From the NCBI GenBank assembly GCA_052400685.1, contig JBQTGJ010000007.1: a DNA stretch of 64,000 nt; one strand, 5' to 3'. Under the pieces are notes generated by a model. That model searched no databases. It was given only the letters and a program-made list of their open reading frames with translations, and had not been told where the DNA came from. Shown piece by piece: positions 1 to 7,584 of this stretch (positions within the stretch are counted from its first letter, which is position 1; each line of letters begins with the position of its first letter). A program made the translations under genes and the position numbers. This stretch comes from CAZHHH01 sp052400685 (GTDB taxonomy: Bacteria > Bacteroidota > Bacteroidia > Bacteroidales > Marinilabiliaceae).

Positions 1-585
1 AGAGTCTTTATCGATAGAGACAGGACTCATAGCTGCTACTTGCATAGCAACGTCGCGACCTACCTGATTTTCGAAGCCTGATTGATTGAAACCAACTATA
101 GTAGCTAATTTATTTCCAGGGTGAATATAACTAACAACCGTTTCGGCATTAACAACAGCAAAATAAGGCAAGTCAAGTTTTTCGCCGATAACCCCAATCT
201 GTTCTGTGATTACGTCTTTAATAGCTACGCCATTCAATTTAAGTTCTTTAACTTCTTCAATTGTTGTGGCATTGCTGGCTAAAGCCAAATCAAGAATTGA
301 TTGTGTGAGTGCGACGAAACTTTCGTTTTTGGCAACAAAATCGGTTTCGCAGTTTAGCACCACTAAAGCACCTTTTTTACCATCTTCAGTTACTTTTGAA
401 AGGACGACACCCTCAGTGGCTTCGCGGTCAGCACGTTTACTGGCTACAGCCTGACCTTTCTTACGAATTATATCGACAGCTTTATCGAAATCTCCATCGG
501 TTTCGGTGAGGGCTTTTTTACAGTCCATCATGCCGGCACCTGTCATTTTTCTAAGTTTGCTTACTTCAGCAGCAGAGATTGCCAT
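1..585 (-). CDS. tsf: Elongation factor Ts, C-terminal part cut by window edge
   Basis: EF-Ts recycles EF-Tu by promoting GDP/GTP exchange during translation in the cytoplasm. The minus-strand frame opens with ATG at 583-585 and reads MAISAAEVSKL, then the EF-Ts signature TGAGMMDCKKAL, and stays open to base 1, giving 195 codons of a protein that is usually about 275 residues in this phylum. It lies 22 bases downstream of rpsB on the same strand, the usual rpsB-tsf order, and is probably co-transcribed with it. The rest of the gene lies outside the window. Confidence 0.95.
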   Translation of the reverse strand, partial: MAISAAEVSKLRKMTGAGMMDCKKALTETDGDFDKAVDIIRKKGQAVASKRADREATEGVVLSKVTEDGKKGALVVLNCETDFVAKNESFVALTQSILDLALASNATTIEEVKELKLNGVAIKDVITEQIGVIGEKLDLPYFAVVNAETVVSYIHPGNKLATIVGFNQSGFENQVGRDVAMQVAAMSPVSIDKDS

Positions 586-607
586 TATTTCTGATTTTTG
601 TGGTTAA

Positions 608-1492
608 TTATTCTTTGCCTTTTTCTTCAGTCGTTGATTTTTTTTCTTCAGTTGCTGAATTTTTCTCTTCAGTTGCTGGAGTTTTTTCAACCTGTGCTTC
701 TACTTCGGCATTAGCTTCTTTACGTGCTTTAATTCTTGCACGACCTTCGCCTTTTTTATTTTTGGCAGCTCCTTTTTCTTTTGGCGCTTCGTTTTCTTTT
801 TCGACTTTACGTTCAGCCAAACCTTCTTTTACGGCATCGGTCATTGCGCCAACAACAAGTTCAATTGATTTTGAAGCATCGTCATTTGCAGGAATAACGT
901 AATCAATATTGTTGGGATTTGAATTGGTATCAACCATTGCAAATACAGGGATATTCAAACGAATAGCCTCTTTTACTGCGATGTGTTCCTTCATCACGTC
1001 CACAACAAACATGGCTGCTGGTAAACGGTTCAAATCGGCGATGCTACCCAGTGTTTTGTCCAGCTTAGCACGCTGACGTGATATTTGTAATTTTTCTCTT
1101 TTTGAAAGACTGTTCCATGCTGCTTCACCCATCAAACGATCGATAGAGGTCATTTTTTTAACCGCTTTACGAATGGTTGGGAAGTTGGTTAGCATACCAC
1201 CTGGCCAGCGTTCAACAACGTAAGGCATGTTCACTGACCCTACTTTGTCGGCGATGATCTCTTTTGCTTGTTTCTTGGTGGCAACAAATAATATTTTCCG
1301 TCCTGATTTAGCAATTTGTTTCAACACTGCGGCAGCTTCATCAATTTTAACGGCTGTTTTATGCAGGTCTATGATATGAATACCGTTACGCTCCATAAAA
1401 ATATAAGGAGCCATTGCGGGATTCCATTTTCTCTTGAGGTGACCGAAGTGAACTCCGGCGTCAAGCATTTCTTGAAATTCTAATTTGGGCAT
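608..1492 (-). CDS. rpsB: 30S ribosomal protein S2 with charged C-terminal extension
   Basis: S2 is a small-subunit ribosomal protein needed for S1 binding. The 294-residue product begins MPKLEFQEMLDAGVHFGH and has the family signatures KWNPAMAPYI, FVATKKQAKEI, RWPGGMLTNF and NPNNIDYVIPANDDA. The S2 fold ends near residue 230; the remaining ~60 residues are a Lys/Glu/Ala-rich low-complexity tail ending in three imperfect copies of a TEEK-type heptad, encoded by near-repeats of about 21 bp. The tail probably arose by slippage and is unlikely to be part of the conserved fold. The gene sits between rpsI and tsf in a ribosomal operon. Confidence 0.97.
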   Translation of the reverse strand: MPKLEFQEMLDAGVHFGHLKRKWNPAMAPYIFMERNGIHIIDLHKTAVKIDEAAAVLKQIAKSGRKILFVATKKQAKEIIADKVGSVNMPYVVERWPGGMLTNFPTIRKAVKKMTSIDRLMGEAAWNSLSKREKLQISRQRAKLDKTLGSIADLNRLPAAMFVVDVMKEHIAVKEAIRLNIPVFAMVDTNSNPNNIDYVIPANDDASKSIELVVGAMTDAVKEGLAERKVEKENEAPKEKGAAKNKKGEGRARIKARKEANAEVEAQVEKTPATEEKNSATEEKKSTTEEKGKE

Positions 1493-1595
1493 TTTAATTT
1501 TTTTAAGTCGTTTACATTCTTAAATTCAGGCAACCAGTGAGTAGTTCCCTGTCGGAAATCTCACAGATTTAGATACTAAACGCACCTGAGATATC

Positions 1596-1982
1596 TTAAC
1601 GCTTGCTGAACTGGAATCTCTTCCGTGCTTTCGGACGACCCGGTTTTTTACGTTCAACCACTCTGGAGTCGCGGGTCATAAAACCTTTGGCTCTTAAAGC
1701 TGATTTGTCGTCTGCATTAATTTTTACAAGTGCACGGGCAATGGCCAAACGTAATGCTTCAGCCTGACCTTTAGTTCCGCCACCATCCAGGTTGGCATTG
1801 ATGTCGTAGTTACCGGCAACGCTCAACAATTCAAGAGGCTGCTTTACCACATATTGTAATATGGCTGCGGGGAAATATTGTTCCAGATCTCTTTTGTTGA
1901 TAGTTATTTTGCCTTTACCTTCGCTTAAATAAACGCGGGCTACGGCCGCTTTTCTTCTTCCTATGGCATTAATTACTTCCAT
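1596..1982 (-). CDS. rpsI: 30S ribosomal protein S9
   Basis: S9 reaches the decoding site of the small subunit with its basic C-terminal tail. The 128-residue product starts MEVINAIGRRKAAVARVYL and ends in the characteristic RKKPGRPKARKRFQFSKR tail; the internal GGGTKGQAEALRLAIARAL segment is typical. Length is normal for the family. It follows rplM by 5 bases, the near-universal rplM-rpsI pair, and is separated from rpsB by about 100 bases, so all four genes probably form one transcription unit driven from the promoter upstream of rplM. Confidence 0.98.
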   Translation of the reverse strand: MEVINAIGRRKAAVARVYLSEGKGKITINKRDLEQYFPAAILQYVVKQPLELLSVAGNYDINANLDGGGTKGQAEALRLAIARALVKINADDKSALRAKGFMTRDSRVVERKKPGRPKARKRFQFSKR

Positions 1983-1987
1983 AACGA

Positions 1988-2443
1988 TTATTTAATGGTG
2001 TTTAAATCAATCACCCTGGGTTTTTGAGCTTCTTGCTTATGCTCAGGGCCTGCATACACGTAAAGGTTTCTAAAGAGTTGATGTCCCAACTTGCTTTTTG
2101 GCAACATCCCTTTCACGGTTCTTTCAACCAGACGTTCGGGACTTTTGGCAAATAACATGGCGGGAGAAACTTCTCTTTGACCACCTGGATAACCGCTATG
2201 GTAGAAGAATACTCTGTCTTCCCATTTTTTGCCGGTCAATTTTACTTTGTCGGCATTGATAATTATTACATTGTCGCCACAATCCATGTTGGGCGTGTAA
2301 TTTGGCTTATGCTTTCCTCTTAGGAGCTTGGCCACTTCAGAACCTAGTCGGCCCAACACTTTGTCGGTAGCGTCAACTACCAGCCATTCTTTTTGAATGG
2401 TTGCCGGGGTCGCCGATTCTGTTTTGTAACTTAATGTGTTCAC
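1988..2443 (-). CDS. rplM: 50S ribosomal protein L13
   Basis: L13 is an early-assembly protein of the large subunit. The 151-residue product contains the family motifs WLVVDATDKVLGRLGSEVA, LLRGKHKPNYTPNMDCGD, KKWEDRVFFYHSGYPGG and RTVKGMLPKSKLG. Length is as expected. It is the first gene of the rplM-rpsI-rpsB-tsf group; the preceding ~170 bases to the promoter-like motif at 2610-2640 form an untranslated leader. No autoregulatory structure was recognised in the leader by eye. Confidence 0.98.
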   Translation of the reverse strand: MNTLSYKTESATPATIQKEWLVVDATDKVLGRLGSEVAKLLRGKHKPNYTPNMDCGDNVIIINADKVKLTGKKWEDRVFFYHSGYPGGQREVSPAMLFAKSPERLVERTVKGMLPKSKLGHQLFRNLYVYAGPEHKQEAQKPRVIDLNTIK

Positions 2444-2962
2444 AGTCTTTCTTTTTGAAATTAGACCTACAATAAAAATTAAAACAATTTGCCGGTGTTT
2501 TTAAACTGTTTCAGGTAAACACTCTTAGAGGGGCATAACCTCTTAGAATGGTGAACAATACGTTGAATAACAATTTATTTGCACCCTTTTTTCGGATAAT
2601 AATCGGCCGCAAAAGTACGAATATATTTTATAACTGCCAATGGTTTAGATGAGAAAGTGGAACCTTGATTCTATTTTTAATTTTCTGCTTTTTGCGATAT
2701 TTGGTGTTCTTTATTGAGATATAGTTTCGGTATTCAAATATTTACAATGGTATATCGATCGGCGTGAGGATAAAATCGGAATTATTGGTTTAAACGATTT
2801 ATTTTCAGATGTTATCAAGTGTTTGTTCGTAAGGTCGGGAGTTTGATTATAAAGTTCAAAATCAAGGCTTGCGCAGCTCAAAAAATGTGAGTTTAATTCC
2901 GTAAATGATCATGTTTTAGAACTAGCGTTACGCAGAAGTTGGATATTATAGACAGACTGTAT
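2444..2962. other. Gene-free stretch: rplM leader, promoter and a repeat element
   Basis: This 519-base gap holds the untranslated leader of rplM, its promoter at 2610-2640, an AT-rich stretch with no recognisable feature (about 2645-2840), and a copy of the dispersed palindromic repeat from 2841 on. Confidence 0.6.
2610..2640 (-). promoter_or_regulatory. Bacteroidota-type promoter upstream of rplM
   Basis: On the minus strand a TACTTTTG box (2610-2617) matches the Bacteroidota -7 consensus TAnnTTTG and a TTGG (2637-2640) lies 19 bases upstream, the usual -33 spacing. It faces rplM with a leader of about 160 bases. Assigned from consensus only. Confidence 0.5.
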
Positions 2963-2964
2963 TT
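2841..2964. mobile_element. Dispersed palindromic repeat, copy 1 (subfamily 1)
   Basis: Contains the core AAGGCTTGCGCAGCTCAAAAA, GAGTTTAATTCCGTAAATGA, AGCGTTACGCAGAAGTTGG shared with the other copies, and ends in TATAGACAGACTGT. The left end is degenerate. The element runs up to the TAA stop codon of the minus-strand gene 2963-3202. No coding capacity. Confidence 0.75.
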
Positions 2965-3202
2965 AGTCGGGCGTTTCATTTAAGAAATTTTGAAGAATGT
3001 TGTTGGCCATATTTGCGTCGGATTCGAGCACGAATAATTCGTATGACGATGGTGACCCTGCATAAAAACCGGCTGATGTTCCTGATTGAAAGTCGTTGCG
3101 AATCATTGCTTCAATATTGGCAGTTTCTAATTCGTCTTTGAGGTGTATTACCGATATTTCATCACCGGAAAATAGCTTTACGATTCCATCTTTATCAGTC
3201 AT
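2963..3202 (-). CDS. DUF2007-like small protein
   Basis: A 79-residue soluble protein with the pattern of DUF2007 (putative signal-transducing protein) domains: VKLFSGDEISVIHLKDELE at the start, AGFYAG in the middle, and SYELFVLESDANMANNILQNFL at the end. These small single-domain proteins are common in Bacteroidota; their biochemical role is not established, and I assign none. The gene stands alone between the ribosomal operon and a divergent deaminase gene. Its TAA stop lies exactly at the outer end of a dispersed palindromic repeat, so the repeat may have replaced the original 3' flank. Confidence 0.75.
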   Translation of the reverse strand: MTDKDGIVKLFSGDEISVIHLKDELETANIEAMIRNDFQSGTSAGFYAGSPSSYELFVLESDANMANNILQNFLNETPD

Positions 3203-3363
3203 GATTTTTGGTTTATATGTACAGATATAAAGATAATATATTTTTGGAAATGAGTAGTTTTGTTTTTTCTATTTTATTTTCGACTTTGTGCTGTTTGCCG
3301 ACACCACATTACAGATGTTGCCTTTTTAAAAATTAGTGTTACAGTTCTAACTTTTATTATGTT

Positions 3364-3846
3364 ATGGTTGAAGATGGAGGAAGTCACGAAAAGTTTATGA
3401 GGATGGCCATTGCGTTGGCTGATGAGAACATAAAAAACGGCGGAGGACCTTTTGGTTCTGTGATTGTAAAGGATGGCAAGGTGGTTGGCCGCGGAGCTAA
3501 TTGTGTTACCGGACTGAATGACCCGACGGCACATGCCGAGATCATGGCTATCAGGGAGTCTGCAGCTGCTTTAAGCAATTTTAATTTGTCCGATTGTGTT
3601 TTATATACCACCTGTGAGCCTTGTCCGATGTGTTTGGGGGCTATCTATTGGGCCCGCATACCAACTATTTATTATGGCAATACTAAAAATGATGCAGCGA
3701 AAATAGGGTTTGATGATCATTTTATTTATAAAGAACTGGAATTGCCGGTTCAGGAACGAAGCATTATTATGAAGCCATTATTGGGAGAGGAGGCAATTCA
3801 TACATTTGAAGCATGGACGGTCTTGCCCGATAAAATAGAATATTGA
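3364..3846 (+). CDS. guaD: Guanine deaminase (GuaD-like nucleoside deaminase)
   Basis: Zinc-dependent deaminase of the cytidine-deaminase fold; family members of this kind convert guanine to xanthine in purine salvage. The 160-residue product has the HAE active-site motif (HAEIMAI) and the PCxxC zinc ligands (CEPCPMCLGAIYWAR). Its C-terminal part, AAKIGFDDHFIYKEL...ERSI, resembles Bacillus GuaD rather than tRNA adenosine deaminase TadA, which favours guanine as substrate. The chosen ATG is 11 codons before the conserved FMRMAIALA start of the fold. TadA is the alternative. It is followed directly by a decayed RHS toxin tip that reads out of its 3' end in another frame. Confidence 0.85.
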   Translation: MVEDGGSHEKFMRMAIALADENIKNGGGPFGSVIVKDGKVVGRGANCVTGLNDPTAHAEIMAIRESAAALSNFNLSDCVLYTTCEPCPMCLGAIYWARIPTIYYGNTKNDAAKIGFDDHFIYKELELPVQERSIIMKPLLGEEAIHTFEAWTVLPDKIEY

Positions 3847-3847
3847 T

Positions 3848-4150
3848 ATTTCTGTTGATGGTTATGCTAGGTTAAATAACAATAAGATTTTTTTATCCAA
3901 AAGTACGGTACGTCAAATGTGGAGAGGAAGTGCTTCTGCAAAAGAAACTTTGTTTCATGAGTGGTATCATGCAAGAGATTTCTACACTGGATATGCATCT
4001 TACTTACATAATAAAAACTCCAGTAACTATATCAATATGTTAGAATTTAGAGCCCATTCATTTAATTATTCAAGACTTGCAGCGCCAGCTCGTTTGACGC
4101 TTATGGAACATTATGCCAGACTTTATTGGGGATTGCCAGGACTATTTTAA
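3848..4150 (+). pseudogene. RHS-type toxin tip fragment with HExxH motif
   Basis: An open frame without its own start runs out of the deaminase 3' end: IDISVDGYARLNNNKIFLS, then a Met at 3917 and the segment TLFHEWYHARDFYTGY, ending GLPGLF. HEWYH fits the zincin HExxH metal-binding motif, suggesting a metallopeptidase-like toxin domain of the kind found at the C-termini of RHS proteins. The RHS core is missing, so this is a displaced or truncated tip. A signal-peptide protein begins 9 bases downstream on the same strand. If translated, the shortest product would be 77 residues from 3917. The RHS link is inferred from similar remains at 6-9.5 kb. Confidence 0.5.
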
Positions 4151-4159
4151 GATACACGT

Positions 4160-4837
4160 ATGAGATTAATTTTGAGTTTAATATTTATTTTTATTGCATC
4201 CATGATGCATGGACAAAACAAGCATATGGGTAAGTTAGAAATAATAAGTACCATTATTGTAAAGGAACAGAAGCATGATGCTGTTATGCTTCGGGTTCGT
4301 CTGTCCGGTTTTAATAATGTATTAGATACATTGTATTTTTATAAGTTTTTTCAGAATACTCCTTCTTTACCTTTTGTTTTTGACACTATTACATTAAATA
4401 AACATAAAGGAAGTTCTGTGGGTTTGAATTATTTAATTGAAAATGAATCTGGAGACATTGTTGAAGCTAAGGAGATTATGCAACCTTCATTTGTACACGT
4501 TAAAGATGAAATAGATAATACCGCTCGAAAAGAACAGGTAAATAAAAAATCATTAAAGGTGAAGAAGGTTAAAATAGATTCTGATAAATTTCATGCTTAT
4601 CAATTATCAAAGCTAATGGTGTCAGATAATGATACTGTAGTTGATTTATATCCATTATTAAACTCTTACCATGATTTAGCCTCTGGAAAGTATAAAATAT
4701 TTCTTTTTTACTCCTTTAATGATATTGTGTCAAAAGCCCCTCCAACATTGAGTTCTTGGGATAAGGACAAGCCGAAAGAAGCTCAGATTTTTAAAGGAGT
4801 TATCGTATCAAATAAAATAAGTTTAATAGTAAAATAG
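4160..4837 (+). CDS. Secreted protein of unknown function
   Basis: A 225-residue protein with a clear signal peptide (hydrophobic residues 2-15, likely cleavage after HGQ at 17-19). The mature part is rich in beta-type residues and Lys, with no motif I recognise. It begins 9 bases after the HExxH toxin-tip fragment on the same strand, the position expected for an immunity gene, but immunity is only a guess from position. A bidirectional terminator hairpin follows directly. AT-rich like its neighbours in this accessory zone. Confidence 0.6.
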   Translation: MRLILSLIFIFIASMMHGQNKHMGKLEIISTIIVKEQKHDAVMLRVRLSGFNNVLDTLYFYKFFQNTPSLPFVFDTITLNKHKGSSVGLNYLIENESGDIVEAKEIMQPSFVHVKDEIDNTARKEQVNKKSLKVKKVKIDSDKFHAYQLSKLMVSDNDTVVDLYPLLNSYHDLASGKYKIFLFYSFNDIVSKAPPTLSSWDKDKPKEAQIFKGVIVSNKISLIVK

Positions 4838-4840
4838 CAG

Positions 4841-4869
4841 AAAGCCTCGGTTCTACCGGAGCTTTTGCT
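4841..4869. terminator. Bidirectional terminator between convergent genes
   Basis: AAAGCCTCGG, a short loop, then CCGGAGCTTTTGCTTT forms an imperfect GC-rich stem flanked by A-rich and T-rich arms on both strands. It separates the secreted protein (plus) from the ParE-like toxin (minus). Confidence 0.6.
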
Positions 4870-5166
4870 TTATCTATTTTTCCAGAGTTCAGGATTTCTA
4901 CTTGTATGCAATACAGCCGAAACAATTACGGTTTTATTTTTTTCATCAACTGTAAAATGAATCATAAACGGGAACACGTTTAAAACGGCAGTTCTTACGC
5001 TATTGTAACGAATATTTGAAGCTTTAGGGTTTTGTCTGATAAAATGGACATTCTCGCGTACTTCGGCCGTAAACCTTTTACCAAGTCCTTTTTGCTGTTT
5101 GTTGTACCATATGGCAGCTTCCCGGACATCTTCTTTTGCAAGAGGGAGTATTACAGCTTTATACAT
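4870..5166 (-). CDS. ParE/RelE-superfamily toxin (module 1)
   Basis: 98-residue toxin of a type II toxin-antitoxin pair. Family features: N-terminal PLAKEDVREAAIWYNKQQKGLGKRF, a middle VRENVHFIRQNPKASNIRYNSVRTAVLNVFPFMIHFTVDE and a C-terminal VSAVLHTSRNPELW. ParE members poison DNA gyrase and RelE members cleave mRNA on the ribosome; which applies here cannot be read from the sequence. Its ATG overlaps the antitoxin TAA by one base (TAATG), so the two are translationally coupled. The module is completed by an XRE regulator upstream on the same strand. Confidence 0.85.
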   Translation of the reverse strand: MYKAVILPLAKEDVREAAIWYNKQQKGLGKRFTAEVRENVHFIRQNPKASNIRYNSVRTAVLNVFPFMIHFTVDEKNKTVIVSAVLHTSRNPELWKNR

Positions 5167-5396
5167 TACAACTCTTTTTCAATATCGTCTATTGCAGAAT
5201 CAAAATCCATAGCAGAACCAGGATTTTGTTTGTAATCTTCAAGGCGTTTTAAAACCAAATCTTTATGCCACTCAGGAACGTTGATTTCTTCCTGTTCAAT
5301 ATCCTTGTATTTGTTTTTAAGGTCGTTCCATTCATTTATAGGAATGAATACGCCAGTTGTTTGTCCTTTGCTGTCTGAAATATATTGCAGGTTCAT
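5166..5396 (-). CDS. Antitoxin of module 1
   Basis: 76-residue acidic protein, MNLQYISDSKGQTTGVFIP at the start and a Glu/Asp-rich tail (SAIDDIEKEL). The first part resembles Phd/prevent-host-death-like antitoxins of Bacteroidota, where the N-terminal region binds DNA and the C-terminal part wraps the toxin. It precedes the ParE-like toxin with a one-base TAATG overlap and follows the XRE gene by 11 bases, so the three are one operon. The operon is probably autoregulated, as is typical for such pairs; no operator was identified. Confidence 0.8.
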   Translation of the reverse strand: MNLQYISDSKGQTTGVFIPINEWNDLKNKYKDIEQEEINVPEWHKDLVLKRLEDYKQNPGSAMDFDSAIDDIEKEL

Positions 5397-5407
5397 AATC
5401 TTAAATT

Positions 5408-5752
5408 TTATTGGTTTGAATACGCTTGTTGTGTTTTATAATCCCTGATAACGGAATCAATAATAGAGAATAGGTGTACTTTAAAATCAGGCTTCATATC
5501 CTGAATTTCTTGCAGCCTTTTTAGTGTTTGCTTATCGAATGAAGAATTAATGCCTTCCCCCACCAAATAATCCAAAGACACCCCGAAAGCATCCGCAATT
5601 TTTTTGGCAGCATCTACAGAAGGGATGGCAATGCCTCTTTCATATTTACTAATCATTTCACGAGATACACTACTTTGATTAGATAAATCGGTTTGCGACC
5701 AATTTCTTTCTTTTCTAAGGTTCGTTATAATAGCCGCTATTATTTTATTCAT
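5408..5752 (-). CDS. XRE-family transcriptional regulator (module 1)
   Basis: 114-residue protein with an N-terminal helix-turn-helix: IITNLRKERNWSQTDLSNQ, SSVSREMISKYERG, then SVDAAKKIADAFGVSLDYLVG. The C-terminal ~45 residues (KQTLKRLQEIQDMKPDFK) are shared with the paralogue at 8462-8806. A longer frame opens at 5845, but the Met at 5752 gives exactly the length of the paralogue (114 residues) and places the HTH at the N-terminus, so I chose it. It heads the antitoxin-toxin pair, probably as the module's repressor. Confidence 0.85.
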   Translation of the reverse strand: MNKIIAAIITNLRKERNWSQTDLSNQSSVSREMISKYERGIAIPSVDAAKKIADAFGVSLDYLVGEGINSSFDKQTLKRLQEIQDMKPDFKVHLFSIIDSVIRDYKTQQAYSNQ

Positions 5753-5907
5753 ATAATCTTTTTTGAGTCTTATAATGCTGTGTAATTGCAAATATACGGA
5801 ATTATCAGACGATATTGAAAATTGTAATTTTTGTTTTTCCATCACCTACGGCGTAGCCCGTCAGCGGGTGAAAAGCACCTTTGCCAATTCGGGAAATACC
5901 ACGTTGA

Positions 5908-6068
5908 CTAAATATTACCTGTCCATAAACTAAGTGTTTGAAATATAAAGTTCAAATACGAGGCTCGCGAAGTCATAAAAATCAAGGATTTTACTTTTCG
6001 TAAATGACTGTTTTTATGACAAGCATAACGAAGTAGTTGACTTTATAGACAAACACTAAATATTACCT
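5908..6068. mobile_element. Dispersed palindromic repeat, copy 2, with 13-bp flanking repeats
   Basis: The element (5921-6055) has GTCCATAAACTAAGTG at the left, the GTCATAAAAA/TTTTTATGAC inner stem, and CTTTATAGACAAACACT at the right. It is flanked by a perfect 13-bp direct repeat CTAAATATTACCT (5908-5920 and 6056-6068). That may be a target duplication or a partly element-derived sequence, since CTAA follows most copies. It sits just before an RHS remnant. Confidence 0.8.
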
Positions 6069-6620
6069 TGGAAATTACGAAGAGGAACATCTGGCAGATG
6101 GAAAAATCAGAAAACTTCATTATATTCACGGAGGCAACGGCCAGGCTGCCATTTATGTGCAGAATAGGAATACCGAAAGTCTTTATTACACATACAATAA
6201 TTAGTGCTTGCAAGAAAAGTCCGGTGTCAGATAAGAAAGCTTCATTTTTGAGGCTTGCGAAGCTTGAAAAATGTGAGTTTACTGATGTAAATGATCATTT
6301 TGAAAGCGAGCGTAACGAAAAAAATGGAGTTTTCTGGCTGACACCTGTTGGCAGTGACCGATGCATCGGGTACCGTAAAAGAACGGTATGCTTACGACCC
6401 CTGAGGCCTGCGAAAGAATCCGACCAACTGGTCGCAGTTGGACAGCCGGCCATCCTTTCTGTTCAGCCGTGGCTATACCCTGCACGAGCATCTGGATGGT
6501 TACGGGTTAATCAACATGAATGGGCGGGTTTATGATCCGTTGATGGGGCAGTTTTTGAGTCCTGACCCATATATTTAGTCGCCGGGCAGTTGGCTGAATT
6601 ATAACAGGTATGGGTATTGT
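6069..6620 (+). pseudogene. RHS repeat protein core, decayed
   Basis: The plus strand encodes the conserved end of an RHS/YD-repeat core: GNYEEEHLADGKIRKLHYIHG, AIYVQNRNTESLYYTYNN, TDASGTVKERYAYDP, GYTLHEHLDGYGLINMNGRVYDPLMGQFLSPDPYI and NYNRYGYCMNN. It is broken three ways. A palindromic element (6223-6345) interrupts it after YYTYNN, a TGA replaces the Trp of DPWG near 6400, and a TAG replaces the Gln usually found after DPYI at 6576. RHS proteins form a shell around a C-terminal toxin tip delivered to competing cells. Here the core cannot be made, but the attached tip (next gene) stays open. The 5' part of the core is absent. Confidence 0.85.
6223..6345. mobile_element. Dispersed palindromic repeat, subfamily 2, inside RHS remnant
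   Basis: Bounded by inverted ends GGTGTCAG ... CTGACACC, with a core GAGGCTTGCGAAGCTTGAAAA, GAGTTTACTGATGTAAATGATC, TTTTGAAAGCGAGCGTAACG that is related to subfamily 1. It interrupts the RHS frame after the YYTYNN codons, together with a short upstream extra stretch, TTAGTGCTTGCAAG. Confidence 0.75.
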
Positions 6621-7580
6621 ATGAATAACTCCCTAATCTATACTGACCCGAGTGGGGAGTTTATTTTTACGGCACTTGCGTTAATAATACCAGGCGGACA
6701 AGCTTTTTTACCAATGGCTATAGGCGCAGATATAGGAATGTGGAGTGGAGGAAGTGCAGCTAATGGTACTATGAATCCTTTTAAGTGGGATTACAGCTCT
6801 GGAAAAACCTGGGGATATATGGCAGGAGGAGCACTTGTTGGAGGTGCTTCTGGTGGATTTGCTGGCTCTATTGCAACATCAGGTATGCCAATGGCGAATA
6901 CAGCAGCCATCATGGGTGGTTCTTTTATGAATTCTGTTGGAATGAATGTGGTGACAGGAGGGCAAACAGATGTTTCAATTGGCTTTGGTGTTGCTTCTTA
7001 CAATATTACTCAAGGAGAATGGGGTTATTTAGGTAAGAAAGGAAACTCATTTATGCAAAACTTAGGTTATGGATTAGGGGCTTTTGCAAATTTATCTGAT
7101 GCTTGGGCAATTGCTAAGGGTGCTTATGGAAATAATGTTGGCGAAGCTGATTTGGTTACAAAGAACGACCCAATTGGGCATTCGGAATTAAGAACTGTAC
7201 CTGATGCAAAAGGAAATGCGGAAAATCTTATTTCTGTTGGTCCGGATTGGGATAGAGCAGTAAGAGGAGATAGTTTTTGGGATGCTCCTGGCTATAATGA
7301 TTGGCCTACACATGCAAATGATGTGGGATTGGATGGGTTGACTGTTTCAAAAATTCGAATATCTAATATTCGTTTAGATAAAGTAAATCAGTATGTTAGT
7401 GGCAATCTAAAAATTTTTAGATATAGTGCATTGAATACTAATTGTGTTACATCTGTTTCAAATGCTCTATTGAAAGCAGGAGTACTTAACATGCCATTCT
7501 TACGTCATCCTTCATTACTTCAAATGCAAATGTTTGCAAGAAGGTATTCATACTTTTCTCCTTATATGACTAATCCGTAA
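6621..7580 (+). CDS. Orphan RHS C-terminal toxin tip
   Basis: A 319-residue open frame continuing the RHS core after an amber codon; it begins in the conserved RYGYCMNNSLIYTDPSGE boundary that separates RHS core from variable tip. Residues ~10-150 are Gly/Ala-rich and partly hydrophobic (GGQAFLPMAIGADIGMWSGG, WGYMAGGALVGGASGGFAG), as in many Bacteroidota RHS tips. The last ~140 residues hold DPIGHSEL and, later, NTNCVTSVSNALLKAGV. A His motif before a Cys motif fits permuted papain-like (NlpC/LRAT/YiiX-type) hydrolases, but this is a motif guess. Translation could start at 6621 or require readthrough. A lipoprotein gene follows 4 bases downstream. Confidence 0.65.
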   Translation: MNNSLIYTDPSGEFIFTALALIIPGGQAFLPMAIGADIGMWSGGSAANGTMNPFKWDYSSGKTWGYMAGGALVGGASGGFAGSIATSGMPMANTAAIMGGSFMNSVGMNVVTGGQTDVSIGFGVASYNITQGEWGYLGKKGNSFMQNLGYGLGAFANLSDAWAIAKGAYGNNVGEADLVTKNDPIGHSELRTVPDAKGNAENLISVGPDWDRAVRGDSFWDAPGYNDWPTHANDVGLDGLTVSKIRISNIRLDKVNQYVSGNLKIFRYSALNTNCVTSVSNALLKAGVLNMPFLRHPSLLQMQMFARRYSYFSPYMTNP

Positions 7581-7584
7581 TTAT

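Noticed and set aside
206..509. Plus-strand frames opposite tsf
   Set aside because: They are antisense shadows of the clearly coding tsf frame.
5753..5845. N-terminal extension of the module 1 XRE gene
   Set aside because: The extension has no counterpart in the paralogue at 8462-8806, whose length matches exactly when the Met at 5752 is used.
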